From contig NZ_CP054590.1 in assembly GCF_002025255.2 (NCBI RefSeq), forward strand, positions 1-52,906: a stretch of 52,906 bases of DNA, written 5' to 3'. Below the pieces are notes generated by a model, which saw only the letters and a program-made list of their open reading frames with translations, ran no database searches and was not told the origin of the DNA. Both the position numbers and the translations under genes were made by a program. The stretch's first letter is position 1; each line of letters starts with the position of its first letter. The DNA is from Halolamina sp. CBA1230 (GTDB lineage Archaea; Halobacteriota; Halobacteria; Halobacteriales; Haloferacaceae). Of this stretch, positions 25,555-34,639 are shown in pieces.

Positions 25555-26878
25555 GTGGTTGAGGAGACGTTCAAGTACGCTGCAACGCCGGAAGACGCCG
25601 AGACAGCCACGGCTGCATGGCACGATATTCAGACGTGCCGGGAAGTGTACAACCACGCCCTCACGCAAGAATACCGCCCACGCCCCGACTACGACAAACC
25701 ATCGTATACGGAGATGCAGAACAAACTCACCGGGACAACCGGGTGGAAACAACGCTGGCCGGAATGGAAGAACGCGTATTCCAAATGCCTACAAATGGCT
25801 ATCCGGCGCATCAAACAAAGCGAACGCGTCCTTGAATCACTCCAAACCCGAGGCTACAACGTTGGGCAGTTGAAATGGAAACCACCGCGAGAGTACCGCA
25901 GCATCACGTACAACCAGTCCGGTTTTGACGTGGATCATAACACGGACCGAACTGGTCACGCGATCGTGAACTTCTCCAAAATCGGTGACTTCCACCTCAA
26001 CTACCACCGCCCACTCCCCGAAGACGGAGACATCACACAAATCATCCTGAAGAAAGAGAAAACCGGAGACTGGTCCGTCAGCATCGTCGTTGAGTACGAC
26101 CCGCAATACCCGGAGAAACCGTGTGTCGAGGAGATTAACCCAACAGATACAGTCGGGATTGATCTCGGCATCACGAAGTTCATTCACGACTCAGCCGGCC
26201 GATCGTTTGGGTCACTTGACGAGCAACGTGACCGCGACCGCATCGAACGCCGGCACCGTAATCTCTCCCGGAAAGCATACGGCTCGAACAGCTGGGAGAA
26301 AGCCCGGCAGAAACTCGCTCAGGCATACGACCAGTTGCAGAACCGTCGTGAAGACTACCGGGAAAAACTCGCTGACGAATACACCACTCGGTATGACGCA
26401 GTGTTCCTCGAAGATCTGGACGTGAAAGCGATGACAGAGGATGATGGGAACAGTCGGAACATCGCGTCGATGTCATGGCGGCAAACGATTCAGGCATTCA
26501 AACGCCACGGGAAGAAAAACGGGTGTTACGTTATCGAGGTGCCACCGGAAGGCACGACGAAACGCTGCTCACAATGCGGCTGTGAAACAGAGAAACCTCT
26601 CTGGGTGCGTGAGCACTCGTGCCCGTCGTGTGGGTTCGAAACTGACAGGGACTACAATGCAGCGTTAGAAATCAAACGTTTGGGGTTGGAGAAACTTGGT
26701 GTTGAAGCAACTATGCAGACAGTAGGTCAGGGCATGGCCGAATCAACGCCTGCGGAGACTGCGCTCCCTGGGGACACTGAGGAAACATCCGATGAGGTGT
26801 CTCCAAAGCGCGTCGTGGAAACAGGAAGCCCCTGCCTCAAGGAGCCGCCGAAGGCGGCGAGTAGGCAGGGGTAGTTCA
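25432..26878 (+). mobile_element. tnpB element (left end, tnpB, right-end hairpin)
   Basis: The left-end hairpin region near 25,450-25,495, tnpB, and a right end with cccctgcctcaagg paired to gtaggcaggggtagttcac near 26,830-26,878. No tnpA. Confidence 0.7.
25555..26874 (+). CDS. tnpB: TnpB RNA-guided nuclease
   Basis: 439 residues from GTG 25,555 (MVEETFKYAATPEDAE...). RuvC-I D in GIDLGITKF, RuvC-II E in FLEDLDVKAM, zinc finger CSQCG then CPSCG, and RuvC-III D in DRDYNAALEI; all catalytic residues present. The C-terminal tail after residue 375 (AESTPAETALPGDT...RVVETGSPCLKE) overlaps the right end and probably the guide RNA, so it is under RNA-level constraint. Intact. It is the likely active member of the subfamily also seen at 16,027 and 28,869. 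Confidence 0.9.
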   Translation: MVEETFKYAATPEDAETATAAWHDIQTCREVYNHALTQEYRPRPDYDKPSYTEMQNKLTGTTGWKQRWPEWKNAYSKCLQMAIRRIKQSERVLESLQTRGYNVGQLKWKPPREYRSITYNQSGFDVDHNTDRTGHAIVNFSKIGDFHLNYHRPLPEDGDITQIILKKEKTGDWSVSIVVEYDPQYPEKPCVEEINPTDTVGIDLGITKFIHDSAGRSFGSLDEQRDRDRIERRHRNLSRKAYGSNSWEKARQKLAQAYDQLQNRREDYREKLADEYTTRYDAVFLEDLDVKAMTEDDGNSRNIASMSWRQTIQAFKRHGKKNGCYVIEVPPEGTTKRCSQCGCETEKPLWVREHSCPSCGFETDRDYNAALEIKRLGLEKLGVEATMQTVGQGMAESTPAETALPGDTEETSDEVSPKRVVETGSPCLKEPPKAASRQG

Positions 26879-26890
26879 CCCGATCTTCAC

Positions 26891-26912
26891 CCTCCGTTGT
26901 TTCCGGAGCTAT
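26891..26912 (+). repeat. ORB downstream of orc1-A
   Basis: CCTCCGTTGTTTCCGGAGCT followed by AT. Shares the core GTTTCCGRAGCT with the cluster at 28,236-28,630. Confidence 0.65.
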
Positions 26913-26943
26913 CAGGAATTCAGTTCCACCACAGAGCTCCGAT

Positions 26944-28200
26944 TCAGTAGTCTGAGATATCGGACTGAAGGATATTGTTATCGCCGGCCGTCGACTCGAT
27001 GATGTTCGCAAGTTCTTCGAAGCGAGTCGTCGACAGGAGCACCTCCAGCACGGCTTTCAGCGGAACATCAAGTTCGTACTCGTGATACCGGCCAGCCGAG
27101 AGCCCCTCGTTCCGTTCATAGACGCTGATGAGCCCGAGCATATTCATATCCGAAAGGTGGTCGCGAACACGGCGTTCGCTCACGCTGTCGGCGTCAAGCC
27201 GGTCGCAGATTTTCACGTATCGTTCATAGAGATCGCGGGAGCGGACGGGGACGTCGTCGAGTGCCTGATGGTACGCAAGCGCGCAGAGGACAGCGTGTCC
27301 CTGTGTCGTGAGTTCCTGCATTCCCTCGTAAAGTTGGTTCTTTTCGAGTTCGTCTTGGGCATCCCGGACGTGCTCCTCGGTCACGGTGTCAGAATCGGCG
27401 GCTTGTGCGAGTTCGCCGGCCTCACGGAGCAGTCGGATCGCCTGCCGGGCTGATCCCGTGTCTTGGGCGGCAAACGCCGCACAGAGCGGGACAACATCTT
27501 CAACGAGGACGTCCTCGTGGAACGCTTTCTCGGCACGTGGGTTGAGAATCGAGCGTAGCTGATTCGCATCGTATGGGGGGAAGAGAATCTCCTTTTCGGC
27601 GAGTGTGTCCTTGACCTTCGGCGAGAGATTATCCCGGAACTGGAAGTCGTTGCTGATGCCAACGATTACCGGGCGGACGTCGTCAACGTAGCCGTTCGAT
27701 CGTGCTCGTGGGAGCCCGTAGAGGATGTCATCAGAGTGGCCGATGTTGTCGATTTCGTCGAGGACGATTACGACGGTACCACCGAGCGCGTCGAGTTCCT
27801 CGTAGAGGATGTCGAAAACTCGTTGCTGAGAGTAGCCGGTAGTACTGATGCGGTCTTTATTCTGGCTTGCGCGAAGTTCGTTGACGAGAGCGACGGCGAC
27901 CTGGTAGGACGAGGAAAGGTTCTCACAGCTGACCCAAACTGTCGAGAGCTCGACGTCGTCGTATTCGGCCGCATCGTTCTCGAGGTGGGACAGCATAAAC
28001 TTCGTCGCGACGGTCTTCCCCGTTCCCGTCTTGCCGTACAGAAAGATGTTCGATGTCGGGCGATTATCGATGATCGGCTGGAGGGCTCGTTGATATTTTT
28101 CGAGCATCTCATCTCGTTCTCGGATATCCTCGGGCTCGTAGGAATCGTCAAGTGGTTCGGCATCAGCGAACACCTGACGGTCTCGTTGGAACATCCCCAT
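26944..28200 (-). CDS. orc1: Orc1/Cdc6 replication initiator A
   Basis: 418 residues from ATG 28,200 (MGMFQRDRQVFADAEPLDDS); five extra upstream codons are open but less likely. Walker A GKTGTGKT near residue 57, Walker B VIVLDEIDN near 145, sensor-1 region VIVGISNDFQF and sensor-2 TGSARQAIRLLREAG are all present, followed by a C-terminal winged helix (SERRVRDHLSDMNMLGLISV). Orc1/Cdc6 proteins bind ORB repeats and load the helicase at archaeal origins. Repeats of one consensus lie on both sides of the gene: one at 26,891 and a cluster upstream at 28,236-28,630. This gene and origin are a typical haloarchaeal autonomous replicon unit. Confidence 0.92.
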   Translation of the reverse strand: MGMFQRDRQVFADAEPLDDSYEPEDIRERDEMLEKYQRALQPIIDNRPTSNIFLYGKTGTGKTVATKFMLSHLENDAAEYDDVELSTVWVSCENLSSSYQVAVALVNELRASQNKDRISTTGYSQQRVFDILYEELDALGGTVVIVLDEIDNIGHSDDILYGLPRARSNGYVDDVRPVIVGISNDFQFRDNLSPKVKDTLAEKEILFPPYDANQLRSILNPRAEKAFHEDVLVEDVVPLCAAFAAQDTGSARQAIRLLREAGELAQAADSDTVTEEHVRDAQDELEKNQLYEGMQELTTQGHAVLCALAYHQALDDVPVRSRDLYERYVKICDRLDADSVSERRVRDHLSDMNMLGLISVYERNEGLSAGRYHEYELDVPLKAVLEVLLSTTRFEELANIIESTAGDNNILQSDISDY

Positions 28201-28235
28201 GATAGACCGCCACACAGGATGACATCATAAAACCA

Positions 28236-28630
28236 CCGCTTCCTTAGTTTCCGGAGCGTCCGAAGCTCGGTTTGTTAAAACAGATACCCACACCACCAGT
28301 TCCGAAGCTCCGTTTATTTATAACACCCTCTCACTCCACTGTTTCCGAAGCTATCGAAATGGCGTGGGGCCACTATCCAGCAAAGACACTATATAACACA
28401 AAAGAACTAATATACATACGGTGAAACAGTATCCGCAAAGCAGCAAAAACAGCGCTCTTAGAATAGATATGTTTGGAGTTAAAGGACAGAACTCGTGGAT
28501 CGGATCGTCTTCTCGGCAATCCATGCCGTCTCTGTTGTAGTCCCCTTCCTTCTCACGTCGATAGCTCCGGAAATGGTGGAGTGAGGGTTCCCGTAGCCTG
28601 CCGTCTGCAAAAGCTTCGGAAACGGTGGAG
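28236..28630. repeat. Replication origin A: ORB cluster with AT-rich centre
   Basis: Three ORBs point one way: 28,236-28,258 (TAGTTTCCGGAGC), 28,291-28,312 (CAGTTCCGAAGCTC) and 28,332-28,355 (CACTGTTTCCGAAGCTATC). Two are inverted: 28,561-28,584 (ATAGCTCCGGAAATGGTGGA) and 28,611-28,630 (AAGCTTCGGAAACGGTGGAG). Opposed ORBs around an AT-rich core (about 28,370-28,480, with ctatataacac and aactaatatacatac) form the standard plan of a haloarchaeal origin, the core being the likely unwinding element. No gene is called in the core. Confidence 0.8.
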
Positions 28631-28725
28631 GGGGTTCGTGAACTACCACGAGAGAACAAGTCGTGTCGTAGACTGGCAGATATCCCACCTGCAGTACGGG
28701 AAGCCCGTTGTTTACCACGGGGAGG

Positions 28726-28850
28726 ATGTCACCAGCGCGCGGGGATGTCGTGTGGGGACCGGACCCGTTCAAGTCGGGTGAGAAACGCGTCCGTGGCTGA
28801 TCCTCAACAACGACACGCACCCATTCGCTGAAGGGGAGTACATGACGGTC
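28726..28850 (+). pseudogene. PemK/MazF-like toxin remnant
   Basis: GGAGG-ATG 28,726 begins MSPARGDVVWGPDPFKSGEK; a frameshift near 28,786 leads to RPWLILNNDTHPFAEGEYMT then VTV, the hallmark start of PemK-like toxins (GDVVW...RPWLIL...HPF...YMTVT). The tnpB element at 28,852 removes the rest. Dead by both shift and truncation. A second PemK remnant is at 37,185. Confidence 0.65.
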
Positions 28851-28868
28851 ACAGTGAACTACCCTACC

Positions 28869-30110
28869 CTACTCGCTCACGGCTGACGCCGTTCGCTCCT
28901 TGAGGGTAGGGCTTCCTGCTTCCACGACGCGCTTTGCAGACACGGAGGTGTCCACAGGGAGCGCAGTCTCCACAGGCGTTGATTCGGAGTGTCCCACTCC
29001 TACATCTTCGAGGCCGCGAGAAAGAATGTTCCACGCCGCGTTCGCGTCCCTGTCTGCCTCGAACCCGCAGGCGGGACAGGAGTGTTCACGGACCCACAAC
29101 GGCTTCTCCGTCGAGACACCGCACGCCGCGCACTCCTTGGTCGTCCCTCTCGGGTCCACCGCTACGAAGTGCGTTCCCTCCCGCTTGCACTTGTATTCGA
29201 GCAACGAGAGGAACGTCCGCCACGCGGCAGACGCCGTGTTGCGGCTGTTCGACGGCGACTCCATCATCCCCTTCACGTTCAGGTCTTCGACGGCTACGAG
29301 GTCGTACTCTCCCGCGTAGTAGTTCGAGAGTTTGTGCAAGAAGTCACGGCGCTTCCGTCGAAGGTCGGCATGACACTCCGCAACCCGACGCCGTTGCTTC
29401 TCGTAGTTGTTCGAGCCGTGTTGCTTCCGCGAGAGCTTTCGTTGCTCGCGCTCCAAGCGTTCGCGCTCGTCAGAGAGGTCGAGCGACCCGACCGCCGTGC
29501 CGTCGGTGTCGTGGGCGTACTTGAGAATCCCAACGTCGATACCGACGCACCGCTCGGGGTTCTCGGGCGGTTCGGGTGGTTCACGGTCTATTTGGACGCC
29601 GAACGTGGCGAACCACTCACCCGTCGGCTCCTTCTTAACCGTGACCTGTTTGAGCTTCGCGTCGTCGGGGATGGCGCGGTGGAGCTGTATCGGAATATCC
29701 GCGAGTTTCGAGAGGGACAGCACAGTCTGGCCGCCCTTCTTGTCGAGCTTGAAGCCAGACTGACTGTACGTGAAACTGCGGAACTCCCGTGGTGGCTTCC
29801 ATTTGAGTTGACCGACGCCGTAGCCGTTCTCCTTGAGTTTGGAGAGGCCTTTGAGGTTGTCGAACAGGCGTTCCACGACGGTTTGGAGAACCTTCGAGTA
29901 CACGTCCGAGAGGTCGTCCCACCACTTCTTGAGGTCGGGTAGTTCCGACCGAAGCGTGGTCATAGACGGCAGTTCACCGTGTTCGTCTTGGTACTCGTTG
30001 AGACGGTAGAGCGTGTGGTTGTACAGTTGCCTACAAATGTCTCGGTGGCGGTCCAACTCCTCACGGTGGGCGTCGGACGGCTTGAGACGGTACTTGTAGG
30101 CGTAGTACAT
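28869..30110 (-). CDS. tnpB: TnpB RNA-guided nuclease (of complete element)
   Basis: 413 residues: RuvC-I D in GIDVGILKY, RuvC-II E in VAVEDLNVKGM, zinc finger CAACG then CPACG, RuvC-III D in DRDANAAWNI. The C-terminal tail (SESTPVETALPVDTSVSAKR) overlaps the right end. The start is 6 bases after the tnpA stop, so the two genes are co-transcribed. All catalytic positions are present. Confidence 0.92.
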   Translation of the reverse strand: MYYAYKYRLKPSDAHREELDRHRDICRQLYNHTLYRLNEYQDEHGELPSMTTLRSELPDLKKWWDDLSDVYSKVLQTVVERLFDNLKGLSKLKENGYGVGQLKWKPPREFRSFTYSQSGFKLDKKGGQTVLSLSKLADIPIQLHRAIPDDAKLKQVTVKKEPTGEWFATFGVQIDREPPEPPENPERCVGIDVGILKYAHDTDGTAVGSLDLSDERERLEREQRKLSRKQHGSNNYEKQRRRVAECHADLRRKRRDFLHKLSNYYAGEYDLVAVEDLNVKGMMESPSNSRNTASAAWRTFLSLLEYKCKREGTHFVAVDPRGTTKECAACGVSTEKPLWVREHSCPACGFEADRDANAAWNILSRGLEDVGVGHSESTPVETALPVDTSVSAKRVVEAGSPTLKERTASAVSE

Positions 30111-30116
30111 GACGCT

Positions 30117-30521
30117 CTATTCGCGTTGGTTCTCGACGTACTGTTTCAGCACATCCAGCGATACCTGCCCCGTCGAGATGAGGCAATACGAGTCATTCCA
30201 GAACGAGTCACCCCACAGTTCGGTTTTCAGTTCCTCCTCGTACTCGTTTCGGATACGGCGAGCGGTCGCACCCTTGACCGTGTTGATGAACTTCACGAGG
30301 TCCGTGGTGGGTTTCGCTCGGAACAGGATGTGAACGTGGTCGTCCTCGCCGTCGAGGTTCGTCAGTTCGACGCCGTAATTGTCCGTGAACCCGCTGATGA
30401 CCCCGCGAATGAATTGGGTTCGCTCCTCGGTGAGCACTCCACGCCGATACTTCGTGGTGAGTATCAGGTGGTAATGCAGGGAGTACGTCGAGTGCGCTCC
30501 CGAATCGAGGTCGTATTCCAT
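30117..30521 (-). CDS. tnpA: Y1 HUH transposase TnpA
   Basis: 134 residues, the usual TnpA size. HUH motif in DHVHILF (about residues 62-68); LHYHLILTTKYRRGVL is the characteristic first strand. The catalytic Tyr is expected in the helix region SYCLISTGQVSLDVLKQYVE at the C-terminus. These enzymes excise and insert single-stranded DNA by recognising end hairpins. Intact; ATG 30,521 is the only good start. Confidence 0.92.
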   Translation of the reverse strand: MEYDLDSGAHSTYSLHYHLILTTKYRRGVLTEERTQFIRGVISGFTDNYGVELTNLDGEDDHVHILFRAKPTTDLVKFINTVKGATARRIRNEYEEELKTELWGDSFWNDSYCLISTGQVSLDVLKQYVENQRE

Positions 30522-30692
30522 TGGGTTCGTACTTTTGTACGGTACCCCAATGCAAAAACATTGCGACTACGTGGGCCTGTGGGCCTGCAACCGTATCGCT
30601 GTATGAACAGATGATGACGGCGCTGTATCTCCACCCTACTCCGCTCTCTCCGGTCGCTCCGTTAAGGGTGGGGCTTAGCGCCTATATACAGC

Positions 30693-30898
30693 TAAAACGC
30701 TGAAATGGCGTCCCAATTACGGTAGTGCCCTTGCATCATCGTCGTAGGGACGCTTAGTGGGGGCTCGTCCACTCTTCCTACCGGACACTCCCACTTCGAC
30801 ACAGGAGCACGCAATACGACCCGGACGGGCCGGCATCCTCCGACTGAGGGTCTTAACCAACCCAAACGCCCTTGACGTCCCGGTGAATTGGTTAAGCC
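30693..30898. other. Gap with inverted repeat before the 30,899 gene
   Basis: Up to about 30,850 nothing is recognised. CTTAACCAA (30,852-30,860) and TTGGTTAAG (30,888-30,896) are nine-base inverted arms with 27 bases between, ending two bases before ATG 30,899. The arms match those of the inverted repeats at 47,119 and 51,290. Confidence 0.6.
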
Positions 30899-31216
30899 AT
30901 GCAGCAGCCACCCGCGGTGATCGCCGCGTGCCTCGACGGCGCCGACGAGGAAACGCTGCGGGCAACGATCGCGTACTGCGAGACCCAGCTTGAGACCGAC
31001 GACGGCGACGATACTGACGAGTCCGAGCGGGACCCTGAGGCGCCCGAGGGGTACGACGACGAGGAATGGGCCGACGCCATCGACGACTGCAACGCGCCGA
31101 CGCGGGCGACGTTGACGACGAAGGAGATCAACGGGAATCGCTACTACTACTGGCAGTGGAGCGAGGGAGAAACAACCAAGTCAGAGTACATCGCGCCCGT
31201 GAACCCGAAGCGATAG
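30899..31216 (+). CDS. Acidic DUF6788-like protein
   Basis: 105 residues. A helical N-terminus (AVIAACLDGADEETLRATIA), an Asp/Glu-rich middle (ETDDGDDTDESERDPE), and a C-terminal part NGNRYYYWQWSEGETTKSEY, IAPVNPKR. The last segment resembles DUF6788 proteins (IGGRYYYYQW...YIGP). Its role is unknown; such genes are frequent on mobile haloarchaeal DNA. It converges on the recombinase at 31,219 with two bases between stops, and starts right after an inverted repeat that could be its operator. Confidence 0.65.
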   Translation: MQQPPAVIAACLDGADEETLRATIAYCETQLETDDGDDTDESERDPEAPEGYDDEEWADAIDDCNAPTRATLTTKEINGNRYYYWQWSEGETTKSEYIAPVNPKR

Positions 31217-31218
31217 AG

Positions 31219-32472
31219 CTACTCCTCACTCTCCTCGTCGAATGCAGCCCCGACGTCGGCACTCCGCTCGGGGACCTTGATGTGGGAGTAGTGTTTCTGC
31301 ACGACGCCAGGCGTGTTGTCGAGTTGTTCAGCGGCGTCGTCGTACCCACGTTGCTTGACCAGTACCTTCCCAACCCCACGCCGAGCACCGTGCGGGGCGA
31401 GGTAGTCGTGCTTTGAGTCCGAGAAGTCGAGTTCACCGACAAAATCCTCGTCATTGTTGAGGTCCTCACAAAGCCGCTGTAGCACGTTCCGCCCCGAAGT
31501 CGTGTTCACCGCTGGCGGCGTCACGCCCCATTCTCGGCAGAGATCGAAGAGATCGGCACGGCCATCGACGGCGTCGAGGGTGCCCTCAACGTCATCCTCC
31601 GAGAGGTGGTCTGGTGCTTCGTTGCGGAGGCGCTTGTAGTAGAGACGCCACGCAAGCGAGGGAAACACTGGCCACTCCTCGGCGGGGTTCAGCGCCGCCT
31701 GCAGCCGCTTCAGCGCTGGCACGGGCTTCGGCGTGAGTGCGCGGTCGTCGATGTTCTTTTTTCGCTTCTTCGGGACGACCCAGATGAGTTCTCGGTCGAG
31801 GTTTACGTCACCCCAGCGGAGGCCGTCGCGGTCGGGGTCGTTCGGGTCGCGTAGGATCTCGCCACCACGAACGCCGCTGAAGGCGATGGTGTCGACGAAG
31901 GCCCGATCACGGAGTTCCTTTGCTGCGTCGGCGGCCCGATCTACATCGTCAAGCGCCTCCCCGACGATGTGGTCGGTGTAGCGCGTGATCGTCTCGCGCT
32001 GCTCCTGACTCCACGTTTGCTGGTCGCGGACCGAGTCATCGCTATTCTCAGGGAGCGGCTCTTGGGAAGCCTCACTGTCGGCGTAGTGTGTCGAGAGCAC
32101 ACCCTCGCGGACGGACCACCCACACCACGCGGAGACCATTGCGTAATAGGTCCGCATCGTCCCCGATGAGATCGAGTCGGTGAAGCTCGTCTCGTCACTG
32201 GTTTTCGGTTCGCCACCTGGTGTCAGCCAGTCCTCGACGGCAAGATATCGAGCAAATCGCCGGAAATGCGAGTCGTCGAGGTGCTCCGCCTCGGCGGGCG
32301 GGCTGGGGTCCTCGGTATCGAGGTACTGGAAAAACGCTCGCAGCGCGCGAGCACAGTTCCGGCGGTAGTTCCCGCTCGAGCCTTTTCCCTTGGACTCGAG
32401 GAACTGTTCCGCCGCGTCGACGAGCTCGTCGGCGACAGCCGGGTAGTCGGCCGAGTCGAGATCGCCGCTCAT
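31219..32472 (-). CDS. Tyrosine recombinase (XerC/D-like integrase)
   Basis: 417 residues. An N-terminal SAM-like arm/core-binding domain (FLESKGKGSSGNYRRNCARA) precedes the catalytic domain: Arg-I in FSGVRGGEILRD, Lys in VPKKRKKNIDDR, HxxR in PHGARRGVGKVL, and the Tyr nucleophile in VVQKHYSHIKVPE. All catalytic positions are present. It could resolve plasmid multimers, integrate the plasmid, or invert a segment. No recognisable tRNA attachment site flanks it; the only notable nearby sequence is the TTAACCAA inverted repeat at 30,852. ATG 32,472 is the chosen start. Confidence 0.88.
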   Translation of the reverse strand: MSGDLDSADYPAVADELVDAAEQFLESKGKGSSGNYRRNCARALRAFFQYLDTEDPSPPAEAEHLDDSHFRRFARYLAVEDWLTPGGEPKTSDETSFTDSISSGTMRTYYAMVSAWCGWSVREGVLSTHYADSEASQEPLPENSDDSVRDQQTWSQEQRETITRYTDHIVGEALDDVDRAADAAKELRDRAFVDTIAFSGVRGGEILRDPNDPDRDGLRWGDVNLDRELIWVVPKKRKKNIDDRALTPKPVPALKRLQAALNPAEEWPVFPSLAWRLYYKRLRNEAPDHLSEDDVEGTLDAVDGRADLFDLCREWGVTPPAVNTTSGRNVLQRLCEDLNNDEDFVGELDFSDSKHDYLAPHGARRGVGKVLVKQRGYDDAAEQLDNTPGVVQKHYSHIKVPERSADVGAAFDEESEE

Positions 32473-32914
32473 CTTAGATCCTCCGGAGCCATGTCCTGAC
32501 GGCTCGAACCCCAGGGGAAGCCGTTTCGTGAGTCGATCCAGCGACCATGCTGTGGGGTAGGGCGACCACCCACAATAAAGTACTATGTATTAGCACAGTA
32601 AGCAACAGTAGTTTGTCTCAGAAGTCAAACGTCCGCATGAGTGGCTGTCGCGTCAGTATTCAGTCGATACACCATATATAGCCATTTGATATACCAATAA
32701 TCACGATATCTTTTGCTTGTCTGTGGAAGTTGAGACTACGGCGGGTTTAGCGGGGCTGTGATGCGTGGTTTCGACCGAATCGATGAGTGGAAACTGCTTC
32801 AGATCGCTCTCCGAACGTCCATTCTTGTTGATATAGCTACCATATGAGCAATTTTCTACAACTTTCGGTAGCGTTGCCACTCAGACGACGTTCTATCACG
32901 GGTAGAGTACCGTA
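32473..32914. other. Gap with no recognised gene
   Basis: TGTGGG and CCCACA (32,551-32,574) form a short inverted repeat near the recombinase promoter. AT-rich DNA with atatatagccatttgatatacc lies near 32,670-32,695. A 28-codon open frame begins ATG 32,761 (MRGFDRIDEWKLLQIALRTS); too short to judge. The right part may include the end of the following transposon. Confidence 0.4.
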
Positions 32915-34600
32915 CTACCCGATTCCGGTCTTCTTCTTCAACAGCGTGAGCGTATTATCGGCAGTCACCATCGGTGACCGTTCGTATTCTCCAGTCAACT
33001 CGACTTGGACGAGCAGATCGACCGCTCGCCAGATCGAGTACAAGAGACACGCAAATGCGAAGTAGAAGAACCGGAGCCCGAAATTCGTCGACGTCGTCGC
33101 AGCCATGAATCGCTTAATCGACCTGTAGCCGCTCTCAATCTCCCACCGGTAGCCGTACTCACTGAGAAAACCGCCACCCCGGTTGGACATGAACACCGAG
33201 TACTGCCGGTGGTCATCGTGCTCAGAGTTCTCTTTCCGACGGTAGATCAGCGTCGTCTCGTGCCACTCATTCTTCCCGAGATGGAGTTTGCGATCGGTCT
33301 CGTACCGGTCCTGACCCTGTTGGAGTAACCGCTTCGCCTGAGCTTTCTCGCTGGTCTGCATCCGCTTCGGCACGACGTAGGAGAGCCCACGCTGGCTGAT
33401 CATCTCCAGGATGTGCTGACTATCAAACTCCCGGTCCATCAGCACGTTATCGACGTGAACGAAGTCCTCAGCGGAGGCGAGAAGATCTTCAACGATCTCT
33501 TTGCGTGACTCGCCTTTCCGTACCGGGCGGGCATCAAGGACAAGTGGAACAGCGTTGCCGACCAGCTGGACGGTCGCCCATTGGTAGGCGTACTCGTCGT
33601 TCTTCTCCTTCGTCCCGATAATCTCATCCTCGTGGCCGGTTCGGTCGCCCGTGAAGGGATCGTCCTCAGTGATGTCGATCGCGACGATTCCAGCTCGGAA
33701 GAACTCCTCCGTCCCCGCAAGTTCGTTGATGAGCTGTCGGAGTGCCTGTCGGTACATCTCGCGGATCTGCTCGATGGAGAGATCACGAATCTGGTCGCGA
33801 TGACCGTGCCCGAGTGGCGTTCGATCACGCGTCGATTCGTGGATGAAGCTGCGAGCGCCCTCGTTGGCGGTCAAGTTCTCTCGGAGCCCGAGATAGGTCT
33901 GTAAGCCCCAGTAGGCGTTTTCGGGAATCTCACAGCCCTCACCACGATTGAGCGAGAACGCGGGGAATACGACGCGACTGACGTGCTTAGTAATCGTCCC
34001 TGCCTCGTCAAGGATGGCCTGGTCGTCAGGGTCCGATTCAGTAGCGTCGTCGCCTCGATCCGGCAGGTTTCGCTCTGGGTCGCGTGGTACAGCGACACCC
34101 GCGTTCTGCGCTTTGATGAGAATCGTTCGAGCCGCTTTCTGGATCGTTTCCCGAATATCTCCCGTGAAACGCTTGTTCCAGGTACGCCAGAGCGTCGACT
34201 GATCTGGTAGTGAGTCAAGCCCGAGTTGCTCACTAATCTCGGGTGACTGCTGGAGGTATTCGACGAGCGCTGATTCGTGGGGCCACCCGTGGAGTTCCTT
34301 GAGGAGAAATACCCGGAACAGCTGCTCCATTTCGTACTGTGTGGTCGACGAGTAGCAGTCGTGCGGAGTGACCTCGAGATACGCCAAGGGAAGCTGGCAG
34401 GCGAACTCGTCAACCGACTCGTGAGCATCATGTTCAAACCAGACGCTCGCGACTATTCGAACGTCTTCCTCAACAGCAGCCAGTGAGCTTCGATTGTAGA
34501 GTGGAGTCGAATCGTAGTTGGGCCATTCAGAGTGAGGAAGTCGTGCAATGTGACGAAAAACGGTCCGCCGTGACGCGCGCGTCGCAGTCACTACGAGCAT
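32915..34600 (-). CDS. Large DDE transposase (IS4-like superfamily)
   Basis: 561 residues. Acidic triad candidates: D in GIVAIDITEDDPF, D in VDNVLMDREFDS, and E in YRWEIESGYRSIKRF, the Y-(2)-R-W-x-I-E signature of IS4-type transposases. The C-terminus FGLRFFYFAFACLLYSIWRA is the usual hydrophobic helix of this group. An N-terminal HTH-like region precedes it. Precise terminal inverted repeats could not be fixed. It cuts into the remnants at 34,640-35,137, indicating a later arrival. It looks intact. Confidence 0.8.
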   Translation of the reverse strand: MLVVTATRASRRTVFRHIARLPHSEWPNYDSTPLYNRSSLAAVEEDVRIVASVWFEHDAHESVDEFACQLPLAYLEVTPHDCYSSTTQYEMEQLFRVFLLKELHGWPHESALVEYLQQSPEISEQLGLDSLPDQSTLWRTWNKRFTGDIRETIQKAARTILIKAQNAGVAVPRDPERNLPDRGDDATESDPDDQAILDEAGTITKHVSRVVFPAFSLNRGEGCEIPENAYWGLQTYLGLRENLTANEGARSFIHESTRDRTPLGHGHRDQIRDLSIEQIREMYRQALRQLINELAGTEEFFRAGIVAIDITEDDPFTGDRTGHEDEIIGTKEKNDEYAYQWATVQLVGNAVPLVLDARPVRKGESRKEIVEDLLASAEDFVHVDNVLMDREFDSQHILEMISQRGLSYVVPKRMQTSEKAQAKRLLQQGQDRYETDRKLHLGKNEWHETTLIYRRKENSEHDDHRQYSVFMSNRGGGFLSEYGYRWEIESGYRSIKRFMAATTSTNFGLRFFYFAFACLLYSIWRAVDLLVQVELTGEYERSPMVTADNTLTLLKKKTGIG

Positions 34601-34639
34601 CTAGCCGCTGCTCTTTCAAGAACTCGTCCACTACGGGCG

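Larger units (their letters stand above)
28852..30692 (-). mobile_element. Complete IS200/IS605 element with tnpA and tnpB
   Basis: Right end 28,852-28,915 (gtgaactaccctaccctac, hairpin, ccttgagggtagggct); tnpB then tnpA on the reverse strand, transcribed tnpA first; left end around 30,628-30,692 (ctccaccctactccgctc...taagggtggggcttagcgcc). It is the only element in the window with an intact Y1 transposase, so it could mobilise the tnpB-only elements with similar ends in trans. Confidence 0.8.

Noticed and set aside
19600-25600. CRISPR array near the RAMP genes
   Set aside because: No regularly spaced direct repeats of 25-40 bases were found here or elsewhere in the circle. Repeated short hairpins are tnpB element ends.
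28351-28659. 102-codon reverse-strand frame in the origin A core
   Set aside because: It overlaps ORBs and the AT-rich core; the hydrophobic text comes from AT-rich DNA and there is no promoter or ribosome site.
32473-32700. tRNA-type attachment site next to the recombinase
   Set aside because: No tRNA 3' end or long direct repeat pair was seen on either side of the gene.
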